This document shows, piece after piece, positions 32,540-41,400 of a stretch of 64,000 bases of DNA. The position numbers and the translations under genes were made by a program. The notes under the pieces were generated by a model, which was not told the origin of the DNA, ran no database searches, and was given only the letters and a program-made list of their open reading frames with translations. Position 1 is the first letter of the stretch; every line of letters begins with the position of its first letter. Origin of the DNA: Euptelea pleiosperma (Eukaryota > Streptophyta > Magnoliopsida > Ranunculales > Eupteleaceae); assembly GCA_035048495.1 (NCBI GenBank), contig CM068541.1, positions 8,811,929-8,875,928 of the forward strand. Direction: 5' to 3'.

Positions 32540-32696
32540 TTGAAGAAATTTTTTGAAGTGGCGTGAATTTTGAAGTGGTGATCATGCGCCAATGATCGTG
32601 CGCCACATATACCTAATCTTACGCCCGCTGATGCCATCATTGGGCACATGATCACCACTTCAAAATCCCTGCCGCTTCAAAAAATTTCTCTTTTTT
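32540..32696. repeat. Short foldback element
   Basis: The left arm, TTTGAAGAAATTTTTTGAAG … TTTTGAAGTGGTGATCATG, is mirrored on the right by CATGATCACCACTTCAAAAT … CTTCAAAAAATTTCTC. The loop is about 50 bp. No coding capacity. Confidence 0.65.
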
Positions 32697-33102
32697 GATG
32701 TTGGACGCATTAAATGTCGAACGACAGGTGACCCTATAACAACCCAAGGAAATATATATCGACAATTGTCGGGTTTTCTTACCATCTGTGCTGGTGGTAG
32801 GGTCATGTGGTTCACCATCTCACCCTCTCCCCATGTGGCAAGTTTCAGCCTAGAAGCTAAAGAAGGTTGTTTCTCACATGCATGAATCTCCCCCCTCCTG
32901 GGCGTCAAAGTCATTTGTTTGGATGAGGAGCATCACCGTAGAGGGACCAAGGTCCTTTTGGTTATGTTTTTCTCTCTGGTTGAATGAATGCTTGCTTACA
33001 AAAAAAAGATACTTTAGTAACACGCCCGTGAAATTTGAAAGTAATTAGTAATACCCCCTTATACTTTCAAACTTTAGGATTACCCCTTGACATAGTTTAA
33101 CC

Positions 33103-33504
33103 CAAGGTTTAAAGGAGGCCCTTTTAATGGTTAAACGGACTGGGGGCGTTACCGTTTAAACGGCCAGGGGCAAAAATGAAAAAAAAAAAGAAAGAAAAAA
33201 AATGGAATTTAACGGAATTAAACGGATTTTAATGATTTTAACGGAAAAAAAACGGCAAAAATAGTGCTGAAATTCAAAATTTGAAATTTAAAAAAAAAAA
33301 AATAGATTTTAATGGAATTAAACAGATTTAATGGCCATTTTTTTCACAAAATTTTTCAGAATTAAACGGCCATTTAAACGATTTTAACGGCCGTTAAAAC
33401 AAAAAAATGGCCGTTTTATTTAAAAACGATAAAACGTGTTTAAACGGTTTTAAAGAAAATGGGCTTTGGGCGTTACTGTTTAAACGGCCGTTTTTAAAAC
33501 CATG
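33103..33504 (+). mobile_element. hAT-like MITE (AAACGG-rich), tandem copy 1
   Basis: It starts CAAGGTTTAAAGGAGGCC and ends GGCCGTTTTTAAAACCATG, so the termini are near-inverted (CAAGGTTTAAA / CATGGTTTTAAA). It is filled with AAACGG/CCGTTT words. The eight bases GTTTAACC flank it (33095-33102 and 33505-33512), the duplication size of hAT elements. There is no reading frame. Confidence 0.75.
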
Positions 33505-33512
33505 GTTTAACC

Positions 33513-33935
33513 CAAGGTTTAAAGGAGGCCGTTTTAACGGCTAAACGGACTGGGGGTGTTACCGTTTAAACGGCCGTTAAAACGGATTGAAACGGCCAGA
33601 GATCAAAAATGGAATTAAACGGAATTAAACGGTTTTTAATGGTTTTAACGGATTTTAACTGAAAAAATGGCGCAGAAATTCAAATTTTGAAATTAAAAAA
33701 AAAATAGATTTTAACGGAAATTAAACAGATTTTAACGGAATTAAACGGATTTAACGGCCGTTTTTTTCACATAATTTTTCAGAATTAAACGGCTGTTTAA
33801 ACGATTTTAACGGCCGTTAAAAAAAAAAGGAAAAAAAAAAGGCCATTTTTTTTCAAAACAGTTAAAACATGTTTAAACGGTTTTAACGGAACGAGCTTGG
33901 GGGGTTACCGTTTAAACGCCGTTTTTAAAACCATG
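33513..33935 (+). mobile_element. hAT-like MITE (AAACGG-rich), tandem copy 2
   Basis: It has the same termini and orientation as the copy at 33103. It begins directly after the shared GTTTAACC (33505-33512) and is followed by GTTTAACC again (33936-33943). The two copies differ by substitutions and small indels. Confidence 0.75.
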
Positions 33936-34031
33936 GTTTAACCATCATTTGACTGACGTTAAAACATGACATGAATCATGCGCCTGCTAATTCACCTATG
34001 AAAGGACCATAATATTGCAAGTACAATACTA

Positions 34032-34677
34032 ATGACGTGTGATTCATGCCAGAGGTGTGGACCAAGCATTCATAGGTCAGTGGGCACGAAAGAGTGAACC
34101 ACGTGGTGCAGTTTCAAGCGCCTCACAACCTCGCAAGGAGACCTAAATGCAACAAAATTTCCCGAACACGTGGACCAATTTTGGACTGCCACGTCAGCTG
34201 TCGTAGGTGAGAAAACCTAACTTAGGAGGCTTCTCCGTAGAAGAAAATGGCAACAAGGCATAGAAAGTTGACAAAGAAGAAAATGACAAAGAGGATATGG
34301 TGACTCAGTCTCCTATATTCCATATTTCTTGGCCTTTGTCACATTTCCGATATGTAATCTTCCTCTAATCCATGATTGAGAAGACATCACTAACTTAAGC
34401 AACAATTAGAGATCCTATTAATAATATTAAACACGCCAATAAAAGGAAATTGCGGTCCACGTGTCGCTTAAAATGGTACTGCTTATGTTGTGCACGCGAC
34501 AAATTGAGCAGGTTGCAAGGGTGGGAAATAGTTATGCAGTAATGTGATGTTGATCGAGCGTTCTATGCGATTTTTCGTCTCTCTTGGATACTCGTGACGG
34601 TAAATTTAATTTAATCAAATGACCATAATTCTTAAATGTATGTTTTCTTTCAAAAAAAAAAAATCAAGTAATATGTT
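34032..34677. other. Intergenic DNA without gene
   Basis: No frame, strong repeat or RNA gene recognised. Several CACGTGG-type words occur (for example near 34100 and 34167) but without context. Confidence 0.4.
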
Positions 34678-34679
34678 CT

Positions 34680-34866
34680 AAGGCTCTGTATGGTTGCCCT
34701 GAGTAAGTTTTCTAGAAATGATTTTTGCATATAAATGTCAAAAAACTTCTTCTGTATCAGCACTTTCTAACATACAATTCATTTTTCTAACTTTTTTTTA
34801 TCAACATTTCAAATATATAAATTATTTTTCTGTTAAACTTTTTGTTGATCGCCATACGGAGCCTAA
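34680..34866. repeat. Foldback MITE family E
   Basis: The left end, AGGCTCTGTATGGTTGCCCT, is mirrored by GATCGCCATACGGAGCCT on the right. The arms include GTTTTCTAGAAATG / TTTCTGTTAAACTTTTTGTT. Copies of the same family lie at 51564-52105. Confidence 0.65.
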
Positions 34867-34869
34867 CTT

Positions 34870-36110
34870 TCTTTATTTTTTCTTGAAACATCTGGTGCTT
34901 GTCAAAAAAGATAATGGAGTTTTCAAAACTATAAATTTGATTTTAGAAAATTAAAAACAAAATTTAAGTCAGGCGAAGAATATTAATTTGAGAAGGATGA
35001 AATTCAAGAGTTGAATTTAGCTAGATTCAGAACCAACGTTAGAGCTAGAACCGGATCTTATGGCTATCCAATCACTTTAATTTACGTAATAGTTTAAACG
35101 TAACTCTTTTTTTTTTCTTTTATTTTCTTTACTTTCACGGGCAGTCTATTTTAATCGCAAAGAGAGAAATTAGATGTTAATAATCAAATTGATTAAACCT
35201 ATTCACTTGTAAGGGATGCCACGTTGTTGGGTTAGGTGTCTTGTAGTCTACATGAAGTATTGCTTGTAGGGATTATACTGTTAATCAAGCCATAGTTACC
35301 CTGCTGAGTTGGTTGAGGGTTGCAGGGGGAAGCATGACCCTATTTGGGGATTCGGGGCCGAGCCCTCGACTCAAAATTGGTCGGCATCTGTAGAGTATGT
35401 GTTTGGGTATAACTTGTATTAGGAGTACTTTGGGTATTTCTTTGTGCCGGAGGTTTATATATATTCTCTAAATAAGTGTTGGGGTTTGTACTTGTACATT
35501 GAGAGAGAGAGAGAGAGGAAACTGTTATACTAAAAAAGCTCTTCTCACCAGTGGATGTAAACACACTGCTGATCCATGTAAATTTGTTGTGTCTGTGTGA
35601 TTGAATTTTTTTTTTTTTATTTTTTTTTCTGATTCGTGAATGTCAATTTTAAACATACGTAATCACATTGAGTTTGGTAGCTTTCGCTTTAGGGTTTTCT
35701 TATTTGGTATTCTCACAATTTAGTTATGCACGCACCGTTGACATACACGCAATTTAAATGAAATACTAAGGTCCACAATTGACCTATGCATATAAATACA
35801 AAACTTATGGCCAGCCTGCTCGGAAACCCGAAAAATGAGGCCAACGAAAGTCAGTCCAGGTCCAATTGTTTTGGTTTATGTTTGGTAACTTTGTTTCTAG
35901 GCCCACTTTTTGAGATTTTGTCCTTTAAAAGATGAGTGATTTTTTGAAAAGAAGTTGCAACATTGAACTGGTTCTTCCATCTCTGAAAGTGGGTTAGGTC
36001 ATGAAAACATGAGCATTCAAAGAGGCCCTTATAGAATCATGGTTCAAAGTCCATCCAATGGCTTCCTCTATAAATTTGTAGCAACCCATAAATAGTGATT
36101 TATTAAAGAC
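34870..36110. other. Intergenic DNA, possible solo LTR
   Basis: No gene. The part 35225-35640 (from TGTTGGGTTAGGTG, a (GA)n run at about 35502-35517, then GTGTCTGTGTGATTGAATTT) looks like a copia LTR by composition. Without a second copy, primer site or duplication this is only a suspicion. Confidence 0.35.
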
Positions 36111-36129
36111 TCAGGTTCCGAGGATCCCC

Positions 36130-36300
36130 TTTTTCTGACCCTCTCGGGGTCGTGTGCTCAGCTGTGAATTTCACAAATCCAACCCAACGTTGGTTGAGCT
36201 CTGGCAAAAATTGCAAAAAAAGTGAACGCGAACTCAGCGCTATCAACTACAGTTGGATTCTTGGAGTTCGCGGCCCGAGAACACGACTCCCAAGAGAGTA
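36130..36300. repeat. Foldback element family D, diverged
   Basis: It shares AAAAAAGTGAACGCGAACTC and AGCGCTATCAAC with the foldback at 29392. Its arms (TCTCGGGGTCGTGTGCTCAG … CCGAGAACACGACTCCCAAG) still pair. The outer ends are eroded. Confidence 0.55.
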
Positions 36301-36544
36301 AAAAAATGGTCCCATTAGCCCGACCATTAAAAAAAAATTATAAGCTAAGATGTGATTGATTACCTCGACAAAGAAATATCAAATCATAAATCAATCAACT
36401 CTTTGACTAATAACATACATGACCAGCATGTCTTGTGTGAATTCAATCATTCACTTCATACCAATTGTTGAAATTCAAAACCCAACTCCCCTTCGTCTCT
36501 CATTCTACCGTCTTTCTTGGGCAAATTTTACTTGATAGACACAA

Positions 36545-37036
36545 ATCAAGGGCTGTCCCATCAATCCACAGTAAAACTTTGATGACAGAGGACTGTCATC
36601 GAGACCAATGACAGCCCACGATATGAGCCACATGCATTCTTAGGGGATGCGTCTCGACATCCTCGATGGACCTACGACCAAAAATCTACATGATTAGTGA
36701 TTTCTAGGCATTGAATTGGAGTTATTTTCATGGGTTGATTTTAACCGTGGGAATTTGAGCATTATTGACCATTATTTGGGGTACAAAGATCCAAAAGTTT
36801 GAAATCACTAATCATGCTGATTTTTGGTTTGTAGGTCCAGCTAGGGATTGGCCAAACGTCCATACGGTTAGAGTCCTCTAACAGTATGCCAAGTGGTTCA
36901 TATTGTGGGCTGTCATTGACGCCGATGACAGCCCAAGTTTTAGTAGTTTTACTCCTGTAGATGATTTAACATGAAAATATTCCCAAACGTACTATGGGCC
37001 CACTTGCCCATGTATCCATGGACAGCCCTTGATTTG
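36545..37036. repeat. MITE family A inside a short inverted repeat
   Basis: The inner element, about 36571-36951, has family A arms (GATGACAG … GACTGTCATCG, AAAATCTACATGATTAGTGA, core TTATTTTCATGGGTTGATTT, inverted GGATTGGCCAAACGTCCATA). It is bracketed by an outer inverted pair, AAATCAAGGGCTGTCC at 36543 and GGACAGCCCTTGATTT at 37021. The outer pair may be the ends of an older element or the extreme ends of the same one. Confidence 0.6.
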
Positions 37037-37042
37037 CGGAGC

Positions 37043-37430
37043 CATTCTATGATGCTGTATCAAAAGTTTAATAAAAAATCCTTCAAAGTGACATGTAGGA
37101 CACTCTTTCGTGCCACATAAATGTTTGGCCCACACTTTGGTGGACCTATTCACCCAAAATCAGTCTGATTGTTGATTTCAAGCCGTTGGATTTGAGCACT
37201 TTTGCACGATGGGTTTCATGAACAGGCCTATGAATGGGTTCCAAGCCAATAATACAAAAGTGGTCAAATCACATGACCATAAATCACCAACCAGGCTGAT
37301 GTTGGGTGTGTAAGTCCATCAAAAGCTAGACCTGATATTCAAGGTATGAGTGGGCCCCAAAGAATATGCCACGTGGCATTTTGAGAGATTTATGTATCAA
37401 ATTTTGTATACAGAATTCTATATCATAGTT
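37043..37430. repeat. Foldback MITE, TATCAAAAGTTT-type ends
   Basis: The left end, TTCTATGATGCTGTATCAAA then AGTTT, is mirrored on the right by AAATTTTGTATACAGAATTC then TATATCATAG. Inner arms have ACTCTTTCGTGCCACATAAA / GAATATGCCACGTGGCATTT and CCAAAATCAGTCTGATTG / CAACCAGGCTGATGTTGG. The last motif links it distantly to family A. Confidence 0.6.
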
Positions 37431-37559
37431 TTTTTTTTTATTTTTCTGATTTGCATGACGACCATTTGCATGAAGTATTGCGTAAGGCAAAATTTCCTCC
37501 TTTCTATCCGTCTACTTGACATTTTCTCCCTCAATCATCCGCAAAGCAAACATTCAACA

Positions 37560-37835
37560 ACGAGTAGAACTTTGCAGACGGATCACAGTATGAGCCACGT
37601 GTCAGACTTTTTAGAGATCACTGGATGTATGGATGTTTGACCCATCCTTACATGGACCTACATACCAAAAATCAGCCTGATTAATGCTCAAAAAACAACC
37701 TATGAAAACAACTCCAATCCAATGCTCAGATATCACTAATCAGGCTGATTTGAAATCACTAATCACACTAATTTTTGGTCTGTAGGTCCACGTTGGGTTG
37801 GCCAAACATCCATATGGGTTGGATCGAACATAAAA
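37560..37835. repeat. MITE family A copy, partial
   Basis: The left arm has GAGCCACGTGTCAGACTTTT, GGATGTATGGATGTTTGACC and CCAAAAATCAGCCTGATTAA. The right arm has the inverted CACACTAATTTTTGGTCTG and GGCCAAACATCCATATGG. The outer ends are missing. Confidence 0.6.
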
Positions 37836-38216
37836 AAAAAGTCGACCAATGGTTGATCGACAGTTCATTTATGTCGATTGATTCTTTTTTATAGTCGATC
37901 AACAGTTCCTGTGATAATAACTTTTACGACAAAGAATAACCGTAGTAACTTTTTTTACCAAAAAATCTGAAATGCAAGATTCTTTGGTAGTAACTTTAAC
38001 AAAAATTTAGTAACTAATTTTTTTTGTAGTCAACTATTTTAATTGATGTTAGTAACCGTTCGCACACGATATATGAAGATTCTTAGGCGCACCGAATAAT
38101 TGAGCTATATTTATTTATTTTGGAAAATTCCAGCCTCGTACTTCCCTCTCAATCACAGCCAAACCCACCATGGCCGATTGTGACTTGCCAACTTTACGGG
38201 AAAAAAAAAACTATTA

Positions 38217-38590
38217 TATAGAATTCTTTATCAAATTTTGATACAGAAGTCCCTCAATATGCCACATCAATATGCCATGTGGCAATTCTTTTGGGCACTT
38301 GATTGTTCGGTTAAAAAAAATAGTCTGGTTGGTGATTTCTAGCCATGCGATTAAGCACTTTTTCTTTGTGGACTCGGAACCCATCCGTAGCCTGTTCATG
38401 AAGCCGATGATGAAAAAGTACTCAAATCAAACAGCTAGAAATCACTGATCAATCTGATTTTTGGAGTATAGGTCCACCAAGGCGTATGAGCCAATCATTC
38501 ATTGACCAGTGGGGGTACAAAAAGAATGTCACGTGACATTTGTGAAGGATTTCTGTGTCAAACTTTTGATAAAGAATTCTGCATCTTAGA
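38217..38590. repeat. Foldback MITE, TATCAAAAGTTT-type ends, copy 2
   Basis: The left end, TATAGAATTCTTTATCAAAT then TTTGATACAGAAG, is mirrored by CTGTGTCAAACTTTTGATAA then AGAATTCTGCATCTTA. Inner arms share GCCATGTGGCAATTCTT and TGATCAATCTGATTTTTGG with the copy at 37043. Confidence 0.6.
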
Positions 38591-38654
38591 ATTGCTTGCA
38601 ACTTCAATCTTCCACTCCCTTACTCTTTTAGACATCTCAACTACTCCTTTTTAG

Positions 38655-39383
38655 ATAATTTAGTAAAACCCCCCTTAAATTTGAAAGTAATTAGTAATAC
38701 CCCTTATATTTTTAAATTTTAGGATACCTCTCAACCACTTTTTAGGGTAATTTACTAAAGGGGTCGGGCTCCCTTGACAGCCGTAAAATGACAAGATTTT
38801 GTACAGGACACAAATATGTGCCACGTGTTCCATTCTTAGAGGACTCTGACCGTATGGATGTTTGGCCAATCCCTAGATGGACCAACAAACCAAAATTAAG
38901 CCTGATTAGTGATTTCTAGACGTTGGATTGGACTTATTTTCATGGGTTGATCTCAACAGTGGGAATTCTAGCAGTATTTGAGATACAAAGGTCCAATACC
39001 TAGAAATCACTAATCAAGCTGCTTTTCGGTTCCACCTAGGGATTGGCCAAACATCCATACGGTCAAAGTCCTCCAAGAGTGGGCCTGTGGCACATATTTG
39101 TGTCCTGTACAGAATCCTGTCATTTTAGGGCTGTCAACGGAGCCCGACCCTTTAGTAAAACCCCCATGAAATTTGAAAGTAATTAGTAATACCCCTTGTA
39201 CTTTTAAATTTTAGGATTAGCCCCTTTGACACTGTAGCTGACTTAAGTTAAAATATCACACACTTGCAATATTGGCGCATGATGTTGTAGTTCTAAGTAA
39301 AGGGGGGTATTCTTAAAGTTTAAAAAAATAATGGGGTATTACTAATTACTTTCAAATTTTAGGGGGTGTAACTAAAATACCCC
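38655..39383. repeat. MITE family B copy with nested MITE A
   Basis: A partial family B left end (38655-38740; TTAGTAAAACCCCCCTTAAA, GAAAGTAATTAGTAATACCC) is followed by a second left end starting GGGTAATTTA at 38745. That second end is cut at 38759 by a family A MITE and resumes at 39151. The right end (ACTTTCAAATTTTAGGGGGT then GTAACTAAAATACCC) finishes at about 39383. Confidence 0.65.
38760..39150. mobile_element. MITE family A, 9-bp TSD, nested
   Basis: It starts GGGGTCGGGCTCCCTTGACA and ends CAACGGAGCCCGACCC, the same terminal repeats as the copy at 16185. Flanking nonamers TTTACTAAA (38751-38759) and TTTAGTAAA (39151-39159) match at 8 of 9. The inner arms carry GACCGTATGGATGTTTGGCC and the inverted GGCCAAACATCCATACGGTC. 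Confidence 0.85.
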
Positions 39384-40280
39384 TTTTTCACAAAAAACGT
39401 TAAGTTCAGTTGGGGGACTCTGCATAAGGGTGCTTTTACGGTGACAAATAAAATGAGGACATGTAATTATAAAAGTTACTGGTTTTCCCCCATAAAGCAG
39501 TTATTTTTAAATGTTAAAAAATATGAAAAGTGATTATGTGCTGCCATTTCATTGGTGACTTCAAAGTAACCTTTTTACAGTCACACCATGGAATTTTTTA
39601 ACTCATTACATGAGTGTGCCTGTGGTCCAGCTCCAGCAGACTAATTTGATCCAACTGGACTTTCAAAGATTGCCACCTATACAGTGAAGGAGGTGGTTAC
39701 ATGTGTCGAAAAGTGGAAACTTCCTAAGAAAATAAAAATAAATAAAAAATAATGTTCCTTTTGTACACATGCCATGCAAGAAACTTGTGGTCGTAGCCAT
39801 CTTTAGCATAGGCAGACCAAATATTAAAATTCTAGTTACAAACCCTGCAAAGATTTGTTTTATTTTCTAAGAAATCGGTTCAATCTGAAGACTAGAATAC
39901 TGAGAACCAGACCAGGAACGACCCAATTCAATAGGGTGATGTTTTTTATGTGGTTTTGTTTATTTAATATCTGCCTTACCAAAAAAAAAAACCAGAGCCT
40001 ATTATATACTTTGGTTCCAGGTCCTATGGCGGTTCTCTTTTCTTTTCTCCCTCTTTCTTCTCAACCTTTGATTCATTAAAAGAATCAAAGGATTGGAGTT
40101 GATCTTGTCTTGTTGGTGCTTCTGCAGGTTCGATATGGAATCTTTGAAACACTTATTTAAGAAAATTGATCGAGAAGAGGCACAACATCATCCTCAGTTA
40201 CAATGGCGCTAGCAAAATAGATCTTCAAAAGAGGTGATTTGAAGCTACCATAAAAAGGCAAAAAAGTCCAATATCATGCA
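39384..40280. other. Intergenic DNA without gene
   Basis: No reading frame or terminal-repeat element that I can support. Short frames near 39855 lack domain resemblance. Confidence 0.4.
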
Positions 40281-40288
40281 GTTTCAAC

Positions 40289-40704
40289 CATGGTTTTAAA
40301 AACGGCCGTTTAAACGGTAACACCCCAAGCTCGTTTACGTTAAAACCGTTTAAATACGTTTTATCGGTTTCGAAAAAAATGGCCGTTTTTTTGTTTTAAC
40401 GGCTGTTAAAATCGTTTAAACGGCCGTTTAATTTTGAAAAATTTGTGAAAAAAACGGCCGTTAAAACCATTTAATTCCGTTAAAATCCGTTTAATTTCTG
40501 TTAAATTCTGTTTTTTTTTATTTTCAAATTTCAAAATTTGAATTTCAGCGCCACTTTCTCCGTTTTTTTCCGTTAAAATTGTTAAAACCGTTAAAATCCA
40601 TTTAATTTTATTTTTTTTCCATTTTTGCCCCTGACCGGTTCAATCCGTTTTAACGGTAACGCCCCGGTCCGTTTAACTGTTAAAACGGCCTCCTTTAAAC
40701 CTTG
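40289..40704 (-). mobile_element. hAT-like MITE (AAACGG-rich), inverted copy
   Basis: The reverse orientation of the pair at 33103-33935: it begins CATGGTTTTAAAAACGGCCG and ends CCTCCTTTAAACCTTG. A perfect 8-bp duplication, GTTTCAAC, lies at 40281-40288 and 40705-40712. It confirms the element boundaries of this family. Confidence 0.85.
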
Positions 40705-40712
40705 GTTTCAAC

Positions 40713-41278
40713 TAAGCCAAGCTTTGTTCTCATACAGGAAAAAAAATAAAAATAAAAACGCTAAGCCAAGCTTTAATTAAATACATACTACAAATGTTTG
40801 CACGCAATCGTCCATCCCTCTTAGTTTCCCCCAGCTTTCCCCCCACCCAATCATACAAATATTTTTTCAACAAACATTTGTCATTGCAAATATTTGATTA
40901 TCAAATATTTGCCTACAAACATTTTTTTGCAAACTACTTGTAAACTTGTCCTTTCGCAAAAAAAATTAAATTATAATATATATTAAATAAATTTTAAAAA
41001 TAATTTGAATATCTAATTTGTTACATAAATAATTAGTAAATTTTTATTAAGAACTAATAAATATATTTCTATAAAAAAAATATTATTGCATGTATCTAAA
41101 TTGCACTGAGTCTTTATGACACGAAGGCAATTGTAATTTAAATTAAAAATTTGATAATAAAAAATAGTAATTTAAAATTTAATTAAAAAAGAAAAAGAAA
41201 AAGAAAAAGAAAAACAAGAAAAGAAATTGTATAGAAAAAAGTTGTCTTCTAGACAGTAGGTAAAGCAAATTCTTCTCT
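40713..41278. other. Upstream region of KH gene, AT-rich
   Basis: Extremely AT-rich DNA with short A+T repeats (ATTTGCAAACATTT-like words at 40860-40945) and a purine tract AAAGAAAAAGAAAAAGAAAA at about 41190. It likely includes the promoter of the KH gene. Confidence 0.45.
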
Positions 41279-41287
41279 TTATAAATA
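41279..41287 (+). promoter_or_regulatory. Candidate TATA box of KH gene
   Basis: TTATAAATA lies about 115 bp before the ATG at 41401, and the intervening leader looks transcribed (CT-rich, no ATG). Spacing suggests transcription starts near 41310. Sequence-based inference only. Confidence 0.5.
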
Positions 41288-41342
41288 CCACCCTCTCTTT
41301 CGACTCAGTCTATCACCGAGCGTCTCTTTGGAACCTCACCTG

Positions 41343-41378
41343 GATCCCGGGTCATTTCTTAGGAATCTGACCGGGATC
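41343..41378 (+). promoter_or_regulatory. GC-rich hairpin in KH 5' leader
   Basis: GATCCCGGGTCA (41343-41354) can pair with TGACCGGGATC (41368-41378) across a 13-nt loop, leaving one bulged base. It ends 22 nt before the start codon, in an otherwise AT-rich region. Confidence 0.6.
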
Positions 41379-41400
41379 TCAGCCAATCTTGCTTGAAAAC

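Larger units (their letters stand above)
33008..34031. repeat. MITE family B copy, interrupted and truncated
   Basis: It starts ACTTTAGTAACACGCCCGTG then AAATTTGAAAGTAATTAG, as in the copy at 31197. At the GTTTAACC site (33095) two hAT-like MITEs are inserted. The family B core then resumes at 33944 (ATCATTTGACTGACGTTAAA … GTACAATACTAA) and stops at about 34031 without its right arm. Confidence 0.7.

Noticed and set aside
35225..35640. Possible solo LTR
   Set aside because: Composition is LTR-like, but no paired copy, primer site, or target duplication can be shown.
37350..37640. A 96-codon frame on the plus strand
   Set aside because: It spans the right end of one MITE and the left arm of another; no domain resemblance.
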